NCBI GenBank assembly: GCA_022432975.1
Contig: CM039508.1
Coordinates: 50,495,646 to 50,559,645, forward strand
Length of the DNA: 64,000 nt
Source of the DNA: Begonia masoniana
Taxonomy: Eukaryota; Streptophyta; Magnoliopsida; Cucurbitales; Begoniaceae
Direction of reading: 5' to 3'
Of this stretch, positions 10,680 through 20,994 are shown one piece after another. The notes under the pieces were generated by a model. That model saw only the letters and a program-made list of their open reading frames with translations. It had not been told where the DNA came from and searched no databases. Every line of letters starts with the position of its first letter. Positions within the stretch are counted from its first letter, which is position 1. The translations under genes and the position numbers were made by a program.

Positions 10680-13460
10680 TCCTTCCCAGCTTCTTGAGGA
10701 TTTGTCCTCAAATCCCAAATGGTGCTCCTTCATACTCCTTTTAGCTTTTCCCGGATCAAAAGGAAATGTGATAACTAGGTGGTAGACTACATCATTGTGG
10801 CCTTCAAAAAAGATGATTACATTAGCAAGAAAATTCAGCCATGGCTTAGGTCGAGCTTGGTGGAGTATTTCTCTTGGCAATTCTCCCATTAGTATAATGT
10901 TGAAGATGAGGGATGCCTCCAATTCATTCACATTTAACCTCCTTAAGACATTAAATTCTAAGTGGAAAACTAGAAACATATTTATAGATTTATCAATAAA
11001 CTCAAAATTTAACAAAGTTAGCTTCCACAAGAACAAATGTTCTATCTTGAAGATAAGAGGTAGAGTCATGGATATTCTATTAAATTCACCGTAATATTTC
11101 AATATCAAGAATGGATGTAACAAGTCATACAAAATAGTAGGTGCTACAGAAAATAGATCATCTCTCAAATAATCTTTAAAAGAAATCAACAAAGAGGAAT
11201 TATAAGCATCATATCCAATAATCCATTCCAGAAGCCAATTAAAGTAATCTACTATCCAACCAATCTTAAGTAACCAAGCAAGTAAGTTTTCAAAGGGTAC
11301 ATACCTTGATGGTAAGTCAACTATCACCTTTGCTACTACAGGATTGTTGAACTTAGAAAATAAGGTGGTGCTAATAGAAGTAAGTCCAAATGGATAAGAA
11401 AATGTATGTTCAATCAAGTTTAATTCAATTTTCTCATTATCCAAAAATAACTTTCTTTTCAAGAAAGAACAAAGTGAATAACAAAATTTTAATTTCATTT
11501 CGTAAATGGTAAGTCCATGCATAAATGTCAATTTAATAATATTCTTAACCACAACAAAATGAGTTTCAATTTCAATGAAATTCTCTTTGGTTATCATGTT
11601 AAGCTCCTTAAAGATAAAAACTCTAGGCACATAAGCCAAGTCAAAATAGCATATGAACTCCTTTTCTTTCTCAAAGAAACGAAAATAACACTCAGTCATA
11701 GTTTCACTTTTAATTTTATCTCTTTTGAAAAAGTTGATTTTGAAACATAGAAGTTTAACATTAAGAGTTATACCATGCAAAAGCAAAACTAAGTCTAAGG
11801 ACATGTTAAAGTTATAGCATAAATGGCAAATGCAATAAAAAGACATAGCTATATATTTTATCAAATTTTCATGCAATACTAGTCCTTTCTCACCAACAAT
11901 AACTAATATCACTAAAGAATTGTCATTATACTTTTCACAAACAATCATATTGTAATAATGGGAAAAAGCACATAGAGTGGTGATGTGAAATCCTTTCATA
12001 GAAAGAGGGTGATGATCATGAAGCTTACGCAAACAAGGAAAGTAAATGAAAAACAAATAAGTAGGATCTAAATGCCAACCAATTCTAAAGAACCAAGATA
12101 GTAAATGTTCCGGTGGAATAAACAAAAGTGTTACATCATTCAAAAGTTTTCTAGGAAATTCATTTTCAGAATTGAGCCTTATGATGATAGGATAAGTTAG
12201 GGCTCCACAAAGGTTATTGCTTTTTCTAGACCAAGAGAAAATATTAGAAAATACTTTTGCTTTTAAAATGTGACTAACACTCACGGGTTTGGGCAAAAAG
12301 GGGTCTAAATAGACTTCATCCACTAAGTAGGGTCTTTGTTGGTTGTAGGGAATCGGTACACATGCATACTTTGCATTTTGATCTACTTCATTGATGAGGG
12401 TCAAATGTCTATGATTTAGTAGTAAGTGGTCCCTTCTAGTGGTAACATAGAATGGATCATGATAAATGATATGCTCAAGGTTTGGTAAAGTGTGGAGGCT
12501 CTCAGTTTTGGTTTCCTCTCTAGGGGTTTCAAGGTTCTCAATGGTTTCTACTTCTAGACAACTTCCAACCTCAAATAGAGAGTTTTCAAATAACCCTTTA
12601 ATTCCATAATCCTCATGACAATCGGGTTGGTTAAGGGTTTCTAGAGCAACTCCCAAAATTTCAACTTGAGCATTTTCCTTTTGCTCACAATAATCCTTTT
12701 TCTCCTCAAATATTGGGTTCTCCATAGGATAGATGATCTCTTCTATCTCTTCTTCACTAAGGGAATCCTCAATAAACTCAAAAGAAGGTTGCACTAGGGA
12801 GTTGGATGGCTCTAATATGGATGAGATGCTAGGGTTAGGCCGTGAGCTTTTCTCCTTTAAGGAGTAACTTGGAGCAAATCTATTTTCTACTAAATACCTC
12901 AATAATCTCCAAGTGACTACTTCATTCTTGCCTCCTAACCTACGTTCTTCCTTAAGATTTTTCCACCATAAATTAGCTAGACTGATTAGACAAGATGTGG
13001 CTATTTGAAATTTTATTCTTTCGGAATAGCCATGTTCCTCAAACAAATCATCCATTTCTTCTAACCATGCAAGACATTCTAGGCCGTTTGTGTAACCATC
13101 ATAAGTAGGGAATGACACATCTAAGGACCGCTCATTTACTTTGGGAATTCTAGGTTTAGACCTTTCATTCTCGGTTCTATCCCTAAAGTGTCCACTAGAT
13201 TGAGTGCTTCTCGGGTTTTCTCCTCTCCTCATAAGTGGAGTTTGAGTGAAACCATCAGGATCATTCCTCTTTAACCATTGACTTATACTCTTAAGGTGAT
13301 GGTCTACATCTATGCATTGTTGGCTAAGGTTTTGGACCTTTCCAACCAAGCCTCTAATTTGTCTTGGGAAGTTTGGCTCACCATTGCACGGTTTAGGGGC
13401 TTTGGTGGTGTGGTTTGTGTAGCCTCGGTTTTGGCTATATGATTTGCCAAAACTTGACAT
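10677..13460 (-). CDS. 927-aa gag-fusion protein with an unrecognised C-terminal region
   Basis: Residues ~110-200 form a gag-like core (VSFPTYDGYTNGLECLAWLEEM, split by eye as FPTYDGYTNG and LECLAWLEEM, then ERIKFQIATSCL, NLWWKNLKEE, WRLLRYLVENRFAP). Residues ~215-340 are acidic. From ~340 to the end I recognise no family. That part is rich in F, L and I and contains a diverged internal repeat: IPPEHLLSWFFRIGWHLD (~450) and VPFENLLAWLLKIGWIVD (~725). The C-terminus reads FFEGHNDVVYHLVITFPFDP, then a basic tail. No CCHC knuckle and no pol motif are visible. An uninterrupted 2.8-kb frame in DNA this AT-rich suggests selection or very recent movement. Some hydrophobic stretches could be membrane segments, but none is clear. 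Confidence 0.75.
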   Translation of the reverse strand: MSSFGKSYSQNRGYTNHTTKAPKPCNGEPNFPRQIRGLVGKVQNLSQQCIDVDHHLKSISQWLKRNDPDGFTQTPLMRRGENPRSTQSSGHFRDRTENERSKPRIPKVNERSLDVSFPTYDGYTNGLECLAWLEEMDDLFEEHGYSERIKFQIATSCLISLANLWWKNLKEERRLGGKNEVVTWRLLRYLVENRFAPSYSLKEKSSRPNPSISSILEPSNSLVQPSFEFIEDSLSEEEIEEIIYPMENPIFEEKKDYCEQKENAQVEILGVALETLNQPDCHEDYGIKGLFENSLFEVGSCLEVETIENLETPREETKTESLHTLPNLEHIIYHDPFYVTTRRDHLLLNHRHLTLINEVDQNAKYACVPIPYNQQRPYLVDEVYLDPFLPKPVSVSHILKAKVFSNIFSWSRKSNNLCGALTYPIIIRLNSENEFPRKLLNDVTLLFIPPEHLLSWFFRIGWHLDPTYLFFIYFPCLRKLHDHHPLSMKGFHITTLCAFSHYYNMIVCEKYNDNSLVILVIVGEKGLVLHENLIKYIAMSFYCICHLCYNFNMSLDLVLLLHGITLNVKLLCFKINFFKRDKIKSETMTECYFRFFEKEKEFICYFDLAYVPRVFIFKELNMITKENFIEIETHFVVVKNIIKLTFMHGLTIYEMKLKFCYSLCSFLKRKLFLDNEKIELNLIEHTFSYPFGLTSISTTLFSKFNNPVVAKVIVDLPSRYVPFENLLAWLLKIGWIVDYFNWLLEWIIGYDAYNSSLLISFKDYLRDDLFSVAPTILYDLLHPFLILKYYGEFNRISMTLPLIFKIEHLFLWKLTLLNFEFIDKSINMFLVFHLEFNVLRRLNVNELEASLIFNIILMGELPREILHQARPKPWLNFLANVIIFFEGHNDVVYHLVITFPFDPGKAKRSMKEHHLGFEDKSSRSWEG
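10680..10690 (-). other. Element 2 polypurine tract
   Basis: Minus-strand GCTGGGAAGGA directly before LTR start TGATGTGCCC, placed like the PPT of element 3. Confidence 0.6.
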
Positions 13461-14348
13461 CTCTTTCCCACTTAAAACACAGCAATAAAGTTCATAGAAA
13501 TACTAAGCAAACTTCAAAACATGCATGCATAGGATAGAATTCAATTAAAGCAAATAAAGTAGAAATTTTAAGTCTTGGGTATTTTGGAAGGAAATTTAAA
13601 ATTTGAATTTAAATTTAAATTTAATTATTATTATTATTATTTTAATTTAAGTTGATTACTTCAAAAGGAATTTGGGATATGATTATCTAATTAAAATGTT
13701 AGGAATAATTAATTAAACTAAAAGGAAAATAAAAAAATCTAGAAATTAAAACAATACAAAATACAAGGCAATTAATGAGTTGATTTGATTTTTAGCACTT
13801 TTAAGGTAATTTAATTTTTACCAAATTTCATGACTTTATGTCTTAGTTAGATGATATCAATTTCGTACAAGACAATAGAGTTCAAATATGGCAAAATTAA
13901 ACAATAAAGTTGATAGAAATTTAGGTGCAAAAACAAATTCAAAATCGATTTTCTCCACAAAACAGTTTTTAGATTCAGTTTTGCCAAGCCAAAAATAGAT
14001 TAATCCCTACCCGATTTGATTACCTTTTGCATTGCTTTGGTGATATACTTTAGCATAATGCAACGGAATTCAAATATGGCAAAATATGCGATTAAAGTTG
14101 ATGGGTTTTTTTTTTTTTTAAATAGAGGTTCCGATTTTAAAATTCAATTTTCGAATAAATCTTCTTGTGTTCAAACTTAAAAGCAAAGAAATAAAAAACG
14201 AGTAGATAAACACAGCAAACAAACCAGATCTAGTTTCCTATTTTGCAAAACAACAAACCTAAAAACGAAAACTATAAACCGATGAGAAAAAAAATGGGTA
14301 AGAAGATTCAAACCATTCGATTGCTAGCCTTCATGGGAAGCCATACAA
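13461..14348 (-). other. Element 2 leader
   Basis: AT-rich untranslated leader between PBS and the ORF, with poly-T/A runs and no coding potential. It resembles the leader of element 3 in position and composition but has no 40-bp array. Confidence 0.6.
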
Positions 14349-14349
14349 G

Positions 14350-14361
14350 GCTTTGATACCA
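14350..14361 (-). other. Element 2 primer-binding site
   Basis: Minus-strand TGGTATCAAAGC two bases inside the 5' LTR, the same site as in element 3. Confidence 0.85.
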
Positions 14362-14363
14362 CA

Positions 14364-15189
14364 TGACACGATTCCGCCTCCAAGGGGTCGTGTTTCTACC
14401 CACAATAAAAACCGATTAGCAAGAAACAGGAAAAACAGGAAAACAGAAATTCTAGAAACTTCAATCTACGATTTAACCAATCAAACGTTAACCAAATTAA
14501 ACGAAATTTTAAGGGGTTCTTCGATTTTGAGTTAAGTTTATGTCCTCAAAATTTCAGATCTAGAAGATCTGTAAATCAAAAGTTATAAGCAGAACACCAG
14601 TTGCTGTCCGGTAAGCAATATTTTGTAAGCTTCCGGCAAACACTCTTCCGTAAAAGAATGACAGCAAGTGGAACGGGTTAATGGCCTTTTTCTTCGTGTA
14701 TCCTACTCTGAAAAGAGAGGGAAGAAGAGTGGAACAATAGCTATTCAAGCAACCGTGGGCTTGAAAGCGTAAAGGAGAAAACTCTCCTCGGTTCTTGACC
14801 GAACCGAGCCTTACCGTTTACCGGTCTTCAAGCTCCGAACACTTAGCCGAAATTAGGTTATTCTCATAGCATCAACAACTTATTACAAACACCAATAACC
14901 ATGCTTATATAGGCCTAGGGTGGGTGGAGGCCTTGGTTAGAAATGGGCTTCAAAACGGGCTTCAAAATGGACCAAAACCTTGGCCTAGTGCAACAACGCA
15001 CTCTTCACTTCAACCATCTCCAAACCACCATCTAAACTAGCATACATCTAATCCTAATGCCTAAGGATGCATGCTTTAATAATTCCTTACAATAAGGCCA
15101 TTGTTTGCCAAATAAAACACACAAAAAGTAACAAATAAAACACACCATAATATTTGGTTACAATGAGTTGAATTAGGAAGACAAATTCC
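14364..15189 (-). repeat. Element 2, 5' LTR (truncated)
   Basis: Matches the 3' LTR up to gacaaattcc at 15189, then changes abruptly into the 12-bp minisatellite. The missing part is the first ~135 bp of the LTR (U3 start), so promoter function may be damaged. Confidence 0.85.
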
Positions 15190-17802
15190 AGTCGTTAACC
15201 TTTTCGTTAACCTTTTCGTTAACCTTTTCGTTAACCTTTTCGTTAACCTTTTCGTTAACCTTTTCGTTAACCTTTTCGTTTACCTTTTCGTTAACCTTTT
15301 CGTTAACCTTTTCGTTAACCTTTTCGTTAACCTTTTCGTTAACCTTTTCGTTAACCTTTTCGTTAACCTTTTCGTTAACCTTTTCGTTTACCTTTTCGTT
15401 ATCCTTTTCGTTAGCCTTTTCGTTAACCTTTTCGTTTACCTTTTCGTTACCTTTTCGTTTACCTTTTCGTTATCCTTTTCGTTAGCCTTTTCGTTAACCT
15501 TTTCGTTTACCTTTTCGTTAACCTTTTCGTTAACCTTTTCGTTAACCTTTTCGTTAACCTTTTCGTTAACCTTTTCGTTAACCTTTTCGTTAACCTTTTC
15601 GTTAACCTTTTCGTTAACCTTTTCGTTTACCTTTTCGTTAACCTTTTCGTTAACCTTTTCGTTTACCTTTTCGTTTACCTTTTCGTTTACCTTTTCGTTA
15701 CCTTTTCGTTATCCTTTTCGTTAGCCTTTTCGTTAACCTTTTCGTTAACCTTTTCGTTAACCTTTTCGTTAACCTTTTCGTTAACCTTTTCGTTCACCTT
15801 TTCGTTAACCTTTTCGTTAACCTTTTCGTTAACCTTTTCGTTAACCTTTTCGTTTACCTTTTCGTTAACCTTTTCGTTAACCTTTTCGTTTACCTTTTCG
15901 TTATCCTTTTCGTTAGCCTTTTCGTTAACCTTTTCGTTAACCTTTTCGTTAACCTTTTCGTTTACCTTTTCGTTCACCTTTTCGTTAACCTTTTCGTTAA
16001 CCTTTTCGTTAACCTTTTCGTTCACCTTTTCGTTAACCTTTTCGTTAACCTTTTCGTTAACCTTTTCGTTACCTTTTCGTTCACCTTTTCGTTAACCTTT
16101 TCGTTAACCTTTTCGTTAACCTTTTCGTTCACCTTTTCGTTAACCTTTTCGTTCACCTTTTCGTTAACCTTTTCGTTAACCTTTTCGTTTACCTTTTCGT
16201 TATCCTTTTCGTTAGCCTTTTCGTTAACCTTTTCGTTAACCTTTTCGTTAACCTTTTCGTTAACCTTTTCGTTAACCTTTTCGTTCACCTTTTCGTTAAC
16301 CTTTTCGTTCACCTTTTCGTTAACCTTTTCGTTAACCTTTTCGTTAACCTTTTCGTTTACCTTTTCGTTAACCTTTTCGTTCACCTTTTCGTTAACCTTT
16401 TCGTTAACCTTTTCGTTAACCTTTTCGTTAACCTTTTCGTTACCTTTTCGTTCACCTTTTCGTTAACCTTTTCGTTAACCTTTTCGTTAACCTTTTCGTT
16501 AACCTTTTCGTTAACCTTTTCGTTAACCTTTTCGTTAACCTTTTCGTTTACCTTTTCGTTTACCTTTTCGTTATCCTTTTCGTTAGCCTTTTCGTTAACC
16601 TTTTCGTTAACCTTTTCGTTAACCTTTTCGTTAACCTTTTCGTTAACCTTTTCGTTAACCTTTTCGTTAACCTTTTCGTTAACCTTTTCGTTAACCTTTT
16701 CGTTAACCTTTTCGTTTACCTTTTCGTTTACCTTTTCGTTATCCTTTTCGTTAGCCTTTTCGTTAACCTTTTCGTTAACCTTTTCGTTTACCTTTTCGTT
16801 ATCCTTTTCGTTAGCCTTTTCGTTAACCTTTTCGTTCACCTTTTCGTTAACCTTTTCGTTAACCTTTTCGTTAACCTTTTCGTTAACCTTTTCGTTCACC
16901 TTTTCGTTACCTTTTCGTTACCTTTTCGTTAACCTTTTCGTTCACCTTTTCGTTAACCTTTTCGTTCACCTTTTCGTTACCTTTTCGTTCACCTTTTCGT
17001 TAACCTTTTCGTTAACCTTTTCGTTAACCTTTTCGTTAACCTTTTCGTTAACCTTTTCGTTAACCTTTTCGTTAACCTTTTCGTTCACCTTTTCGTTAAC
17101 CTTTTCGTTAACCTTTTCGTTAACCTTTTCGTTTACCTTTTCGTTAACCTTTTCGTTCACCTTTTCGTTTACCTTTTCGTTAACCTTTTCGTTACCTTTT
17201 CGTTATCCTTTTCGTTATCCTTTTCGTTTACCTTTTCGTTTACCTTTTCGTTACCTTTTCGTTTACCTTTTCGTTACCTTTTCGTTACCTTTTCGTTTAC
17301 CTTTTCGTTCACCTTTTCGTTAACCTTTTCGTTCACCTTTTCGTTAACCTTTTCGTTCACCTTTTCGTTACCTTTTCGTTATCCTTTTCGTTAGCCTTTT
17401 CGTTAACCTTTTCGTTACCTTTTCGTTAACCTTTTCGTTTACCTTTTCGTTTACCTTTTCGTTATCCTTTTCGTTAGCCTTTTCGTTAACCTTTTCGTTA
17501 ACCTTTTCGTTCACCTTTTCGTTTACCTTTTCGTTTACCTTTTCGTTTACCTTTTCGTTACCTTTTCGTTAACCTTTTCGTTTACCTTTTCGTTACCTTT
17601 TCGTTTACCTTTTCGTTCACCTTTTCGTTAACCTTTTCGTTTACCTTTTCGTTTACCTTTTCGTTATCCTTTTCGTTAGCCTTTTCGTTAACCTTCTTTT
17701 CGTTAACCTTTTCGTTATTTTTCGTTTACCTTTTCGTTATCCTTTTCGTTAGCCTTTTCGTTAACCTTTTCATTTACTTTTTCATTTCTCTTTTCGTTAA
17801 CC
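15190..17802. repeat. 12-bp minisatellite, ~2.6 kb
   Basis: About 215-220 units of gttaaccttttc with variants gtttacc, gttcacc, gttatcc, gttagcc and an 11-bp unit gttacc. On the minus strand it yields open frames of repeated Asn-Glu-Lys-Val, which are a by-product of a 12-bp period lacking stops; I do not call them genes. The variants gttatcc and gttagcc are nearly always adjacent and in that order, usually preceded by gtttacc. Confidence 0.95.
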
Positions 17803-17817
17803 ATGATGCATGAACAA

Positions 17818-17897
17818 AAATGCTAAGGATAAAGGAAAATGAAAAATTTGTACGGTAAAATAAGGGTAAATAAGGGTACAGTATTAGGGTCGTGACA
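17818..17897 (+). repeat. Right 80-bp terminal inverted repeat of insertion X
   Basis: Perfect inverted match to 840-919. The last 20 bp, acagtattagggtcgtgaca, differ in one base from the 3' end of the LTR of element 1 (3987-4006). Confidence 0.9.
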
Positions 17898-18177
17898 CAT
17901 ATAATAAGATTAACAAAAAGACAAACGTTTGCCAATAAGTCTTAAATAAAAAAGTACAAACATCACAGCTCGGGAAGACAAATTCCCATATGAGCATTAG
18001 GCCGCCTCTCTAGTCCTTCCATATGAGGAGGTGCTTCGGTTGGTCAACGTCTCCAGGTTTAGTCTCCCACTTCAAGTTAGCCATGGCGTCCTCCAAGTCT
18101 TCACACGATCCATAACCTGCAAAAGAGACAAGTGGATTCGGGCCTGAGATCGTGTAATGGGCCTATAGGGCACAACA
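17898..18177 (-). repeat. Element 3, 3' LTR, proximal part
   Basis: Continues the LTR broken at 839. Positions 17898-17902 (catat) are the second copy of the inner insertion's TSD. It ends in CACAACA at 18177, next to the polypurine tract. Compared with 24247-24542 it lacks a short segment (gtgttagttaagttatg in the other copy). Confidence 0.85.
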
Positions 18178-19700
18178 CCCTCCCCAGGTGATTGAGGATT
18201 TGACCTCAAATCCTTTAATTCAGGTCTCTCAGAGTTTTCTTCATCGCTTATATAGGGTGAGAGATCCATGACATTGAACGTTGCCGATACTCCGTAATCT
18301 CCTGGCAGTTCAATCTTATAAGCGTTGTTATTGATCCTCTGCAACACCTTGAAGGGTCCATCCGCACGGGGAAGAAGCTTAGATTTCCTTTTGTCGAGGA
18401 ATCTATCTTTTCGTAGGTTCAACCAAACCAAATCTCCTTCTTTGAAGATAACTTCTTCTCGACCTTTATTGACTCGCTTCGCCACGCTTGCGTTTCTCTT
18501 CTCGATGGCTTGACGCACGCTTTCATGTAATTTCTTAATTTGTTCAGCCTTACTCGCTCCTGATGGGTTGGCTAGTTCAGTAAATGGCAAAGGAACTAGG
18601 TCTAACGGTGTACAAGGATTAAACCTATAGGCAACCTCAAAGGGCGATTGCTCAGTAGTGGAATGAAGGGTGCGATTGTAAGCAAATTCCAACCCGGGAA
18701 GGACTATATCCCAACTGGATAGTTTTTTACCTACAATACTGCGTAAGAGGGAGCCTAAGGTTCTATTAACAACTTCCGTTTGCCCATCAGTTTGGGGTGA
18801 AAAGATGTGCTAAAACACAGCTTTGTCCCCAACTTCTTCCACAAAGTGGTCCAGAAAGAGCTCAAAAATTTAGTATCCCGGTCTGACACTATGGAACGCG
18901 GTATGCCATGCAGGCGAACGATTTCTTTGAAAAACAGGTCAGCTATAGAGAATGCATCATCCGTCTTTGCACAAGGAATGAAATGTGCCATCTTAGAGAA
19001 TCGATCGACAACTACCATGATCGAATCCTTATTACGAGCAGTTCGAGGCAATCCTAGAACGAAGTCCATACTAATTTCAGTCCAAGGGTGTGAGGGAACG
19101 GGTAAGGGCATGTATAAGCCTTGTGGTAGAACCTTGCTCTTGGCTTTCTTGTAAACGACGCATGTCTCCACCATGCGGTGCACGTCTCTTTTCATGTGTG
19201 GCCAATAGAAGTGTTCTTTAAGCATATCGAGGGTCTTCTTTTCCCCAAAATGACTCGCTAATCCTCCACAATGGGCTTCTTTCACAAGACATCGCCGTAA
19301 ACTCCCTTGTGGGATACATAATTTTCCCGCTTTTAATAAATAGCCGTCCATATGTCGATATTCTCCTTCGGCCTTTTCTTTGCACCTAGTGTAATAAGAT
19401 CCGAAATCAGGGTCGGATTCGTAATTATTCTTGATCCATTCAAACCCAAAGAATTGAGGCCCTAACTCGGTAAGAAGAATACGTTTCCTCGAAAGTGCAT
19501 CGGCGACTACATTATTCTCTCCTTTAACATATTTCAGAATATACGGAAACCTCTCTAAGAACTCCACCCATTTAGCATGCCTCTTGTTTAACTTGTGCTG
19601 ACCTTTGATATATCGTAAAGCTTGGTGGTCAGTATGAATAATAAATTCTCTTGATAAGAGGTAGTGTTGCCAATGCTCTAATGCTCTAATAACGACATAA
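18072..19700 (-). pseudogene. Element 3 pol remnant: RNase H and integrase
   Basis: Minus-strand reading gives the RNase H C-terminal half ([30 protein letters not shown]), then the integrase zinc domain ([31 protein letters not shown]), the catalytic core ([31 protein letters not shown]) and the C-terminal region (WLNLRKDRF, FNVMDLSPY). The second cysteine of the usual CxxC zinc pair is a tyrosine. A 1-bp loss near 18797 throws the DGQTEVVNR segment, with the catalytic glutamate, out of frame. The last residues, after the PPT, are encoded inside the LTR. Protease and reverse transcriptase are absent, so the element cannot be autonomous. Confidence 0.85.
18178..18188 (-). other. Element 3 polypurine tract
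   Basis: Minus-strand CCTGGGGAGGG lies directly against the LTR start (TGTTGTGCCC). This is the expected place for the primer of plus-strand DNA synthesis. Confidence 0.7.
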
Positions 19701-20994
19701 AATTAACCTAACACATATCTACAGAACTTCCCAAACAGAAGTTTTCTACAAAGTTTTTAGCATAAAACCAAAATTTCAGAAGACTTTACAGATATAGACA
19801 TTACAGAAAACTTAAACCTCAGGACGAAAAATTGTGCCTGACTGCAGCAACCACCCTCGAGAGCTCAAACCACCAGTCACCTATTCATCAGAATGAGGCA
19901 CAAAGTCCTTATTTCCGAGTTCAGTACCTACATCAGAGAGTTCACCTATGAGTCTTAAACTCAGTAAGAACATAATAGATATGCGGTGATGCAAAATGTT
20001 ATGCATGCGGTTTTCAGAAATACAGTGACAGTACAATACATTATGTTTCAGTGGCAGAGAAGTATAAGTGGGGCTTATAGGGGAACTGACAATCAGTAGA
20101 ATCAGTGAGTGCACGATAGGCACATACAGTAATACAGTATACATATATATAAAAGTACAGTAACAGTGGGTCAGTCCCCGTCCCTCACTTAACCGGTTCA
20201 TTTTAGTCAGATTTTATCTTATTTAGTTTCAAACAGTGTACAGAAAACATTTGCATGTCTTTCAGAGAAAACGTGTATGCATGACGGTGCTTGAACTTAA
20301 ACAGGCATACAGCAGAAATAAGACAGCAGAAAGTAAATCAAAGCCAGACATTTCAGAACATAACTCTAACTCTTCTACCCAAAACAACCCGACCTAACAG
20401 AAAACCTAGTACCTCCGTGATGTAGGGCCTTAAGGGCCGAATCTATGCGTATGAACTTACCTGTCTGCTGCGGTGTCAGAAGTCTTGAACGTCTCGGTTT
20501 CAGTAGTTTGTGAACCTAAAACATGCTTATACAGTTATTAACCCTAAACTTCTCAAGACCAATAAACAGTATAGTTAAACTTGTTAACCATCGTCGGGAA
20601 TTACCTTCACGGAAGAAAACAGAAAAATGCAGGAGAAGCAAAGTGTGGAACTTTGTTTCAATCGCCTGCAAGAGAGAGAACAGAGAAAGAAGAGAAGAAG
20701 CAGAGAAGTGAATTGAAGGTTTCACGCAGGAGGAAGAATTTAGCTTCTTCACCAAGTCGCTAGATGTCACTCAACCATTGGCTATCTCCGACCAACCTTA
20801 ATTTCTCCCCAATTTACCTTCCATGCATTTTAAACTTAGTGTTTAGTTTAGTTACACATTAGTTTGGTTCTCCCCTCACTAAATACTCCAACATTTTACA
20901 ATGAAGTTGTTATCGTATTTATGGCAATTTAAATCCATACAATAATTCAACAGATTATTACATGGCCAAAATGCCGGGTGTTACAGTAAGCCTC
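19701..20994 (-). mobile_element. LTR fragment or solo LTR replacing the protease-RT region of element 3
   Basis: On the minus strand this block starts TGTAACACCCGGC right after gag codons ending SVEAY, and runs about 1.3 kb to the point where RNase H codons resume. TGTAACACCC is a common start of plant gypsy LTRs. No coding domain is visible and no 5-bp TSD is found, which fits because the flanking protease-RT region was deleted with it. The left border is uncertain by about 10 bp. Confidence 0.55.

Larger units (their letters stand above)
9719..15189 (-). mobile_element. LTR retrotransposon with a gag-fusion ORF (element 2)
   Basis: Minus-strand order: 5' LTR (15189-14364, truncated), PBS, leader, a single 927-aa ORF (13460-10677), PPT, 3' LTR (10679-9719). 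LTR ends are TGACACG...GCACATCA on the plus strand. The 5' LTR lacks about 135 bp of its start, where the minisatellite begins, so no TSD can be checked. No protease, RT, RNase H or integrase is present. The LTR layout and conserved gggaagacaaattcc and gaggatttg blocks show kinship with element 3, which may be the autonomous partner type. Confidence 0.8.
840..17897. mobile_element. Composite insertion X with inverted LTR 3' ends
   Basis: The insertion is proved by the intact LTR copy at 24240-24260. Its target catat is duplicated at 835-839 and 17898-17902. Ends are TGTCACGACC...GGTCGTGACA. The first 80 bp (840-919) are a perfect inverted copy of the last 80 bp (17818-17897). The left arm is a reversed LTR 3' end (see 840-1411). 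The right arm is the same LTR 3' end in forward orientation. A normal LTR element would show direct, not inverted, terminal LTRs. The interior is now filled by two other elements and a minisatellite, so the original coding content is lost. Confidence 0.75.

Noticed and set aside
15687..17160. Long minus-strand frames of repeated Asn-Glu-Lys-Val
   Set aside because: They are produced by a 12-bp satellite unit without stop codons; frames end wherever an 11-bp unit shifts phase. No start context or conserved end.
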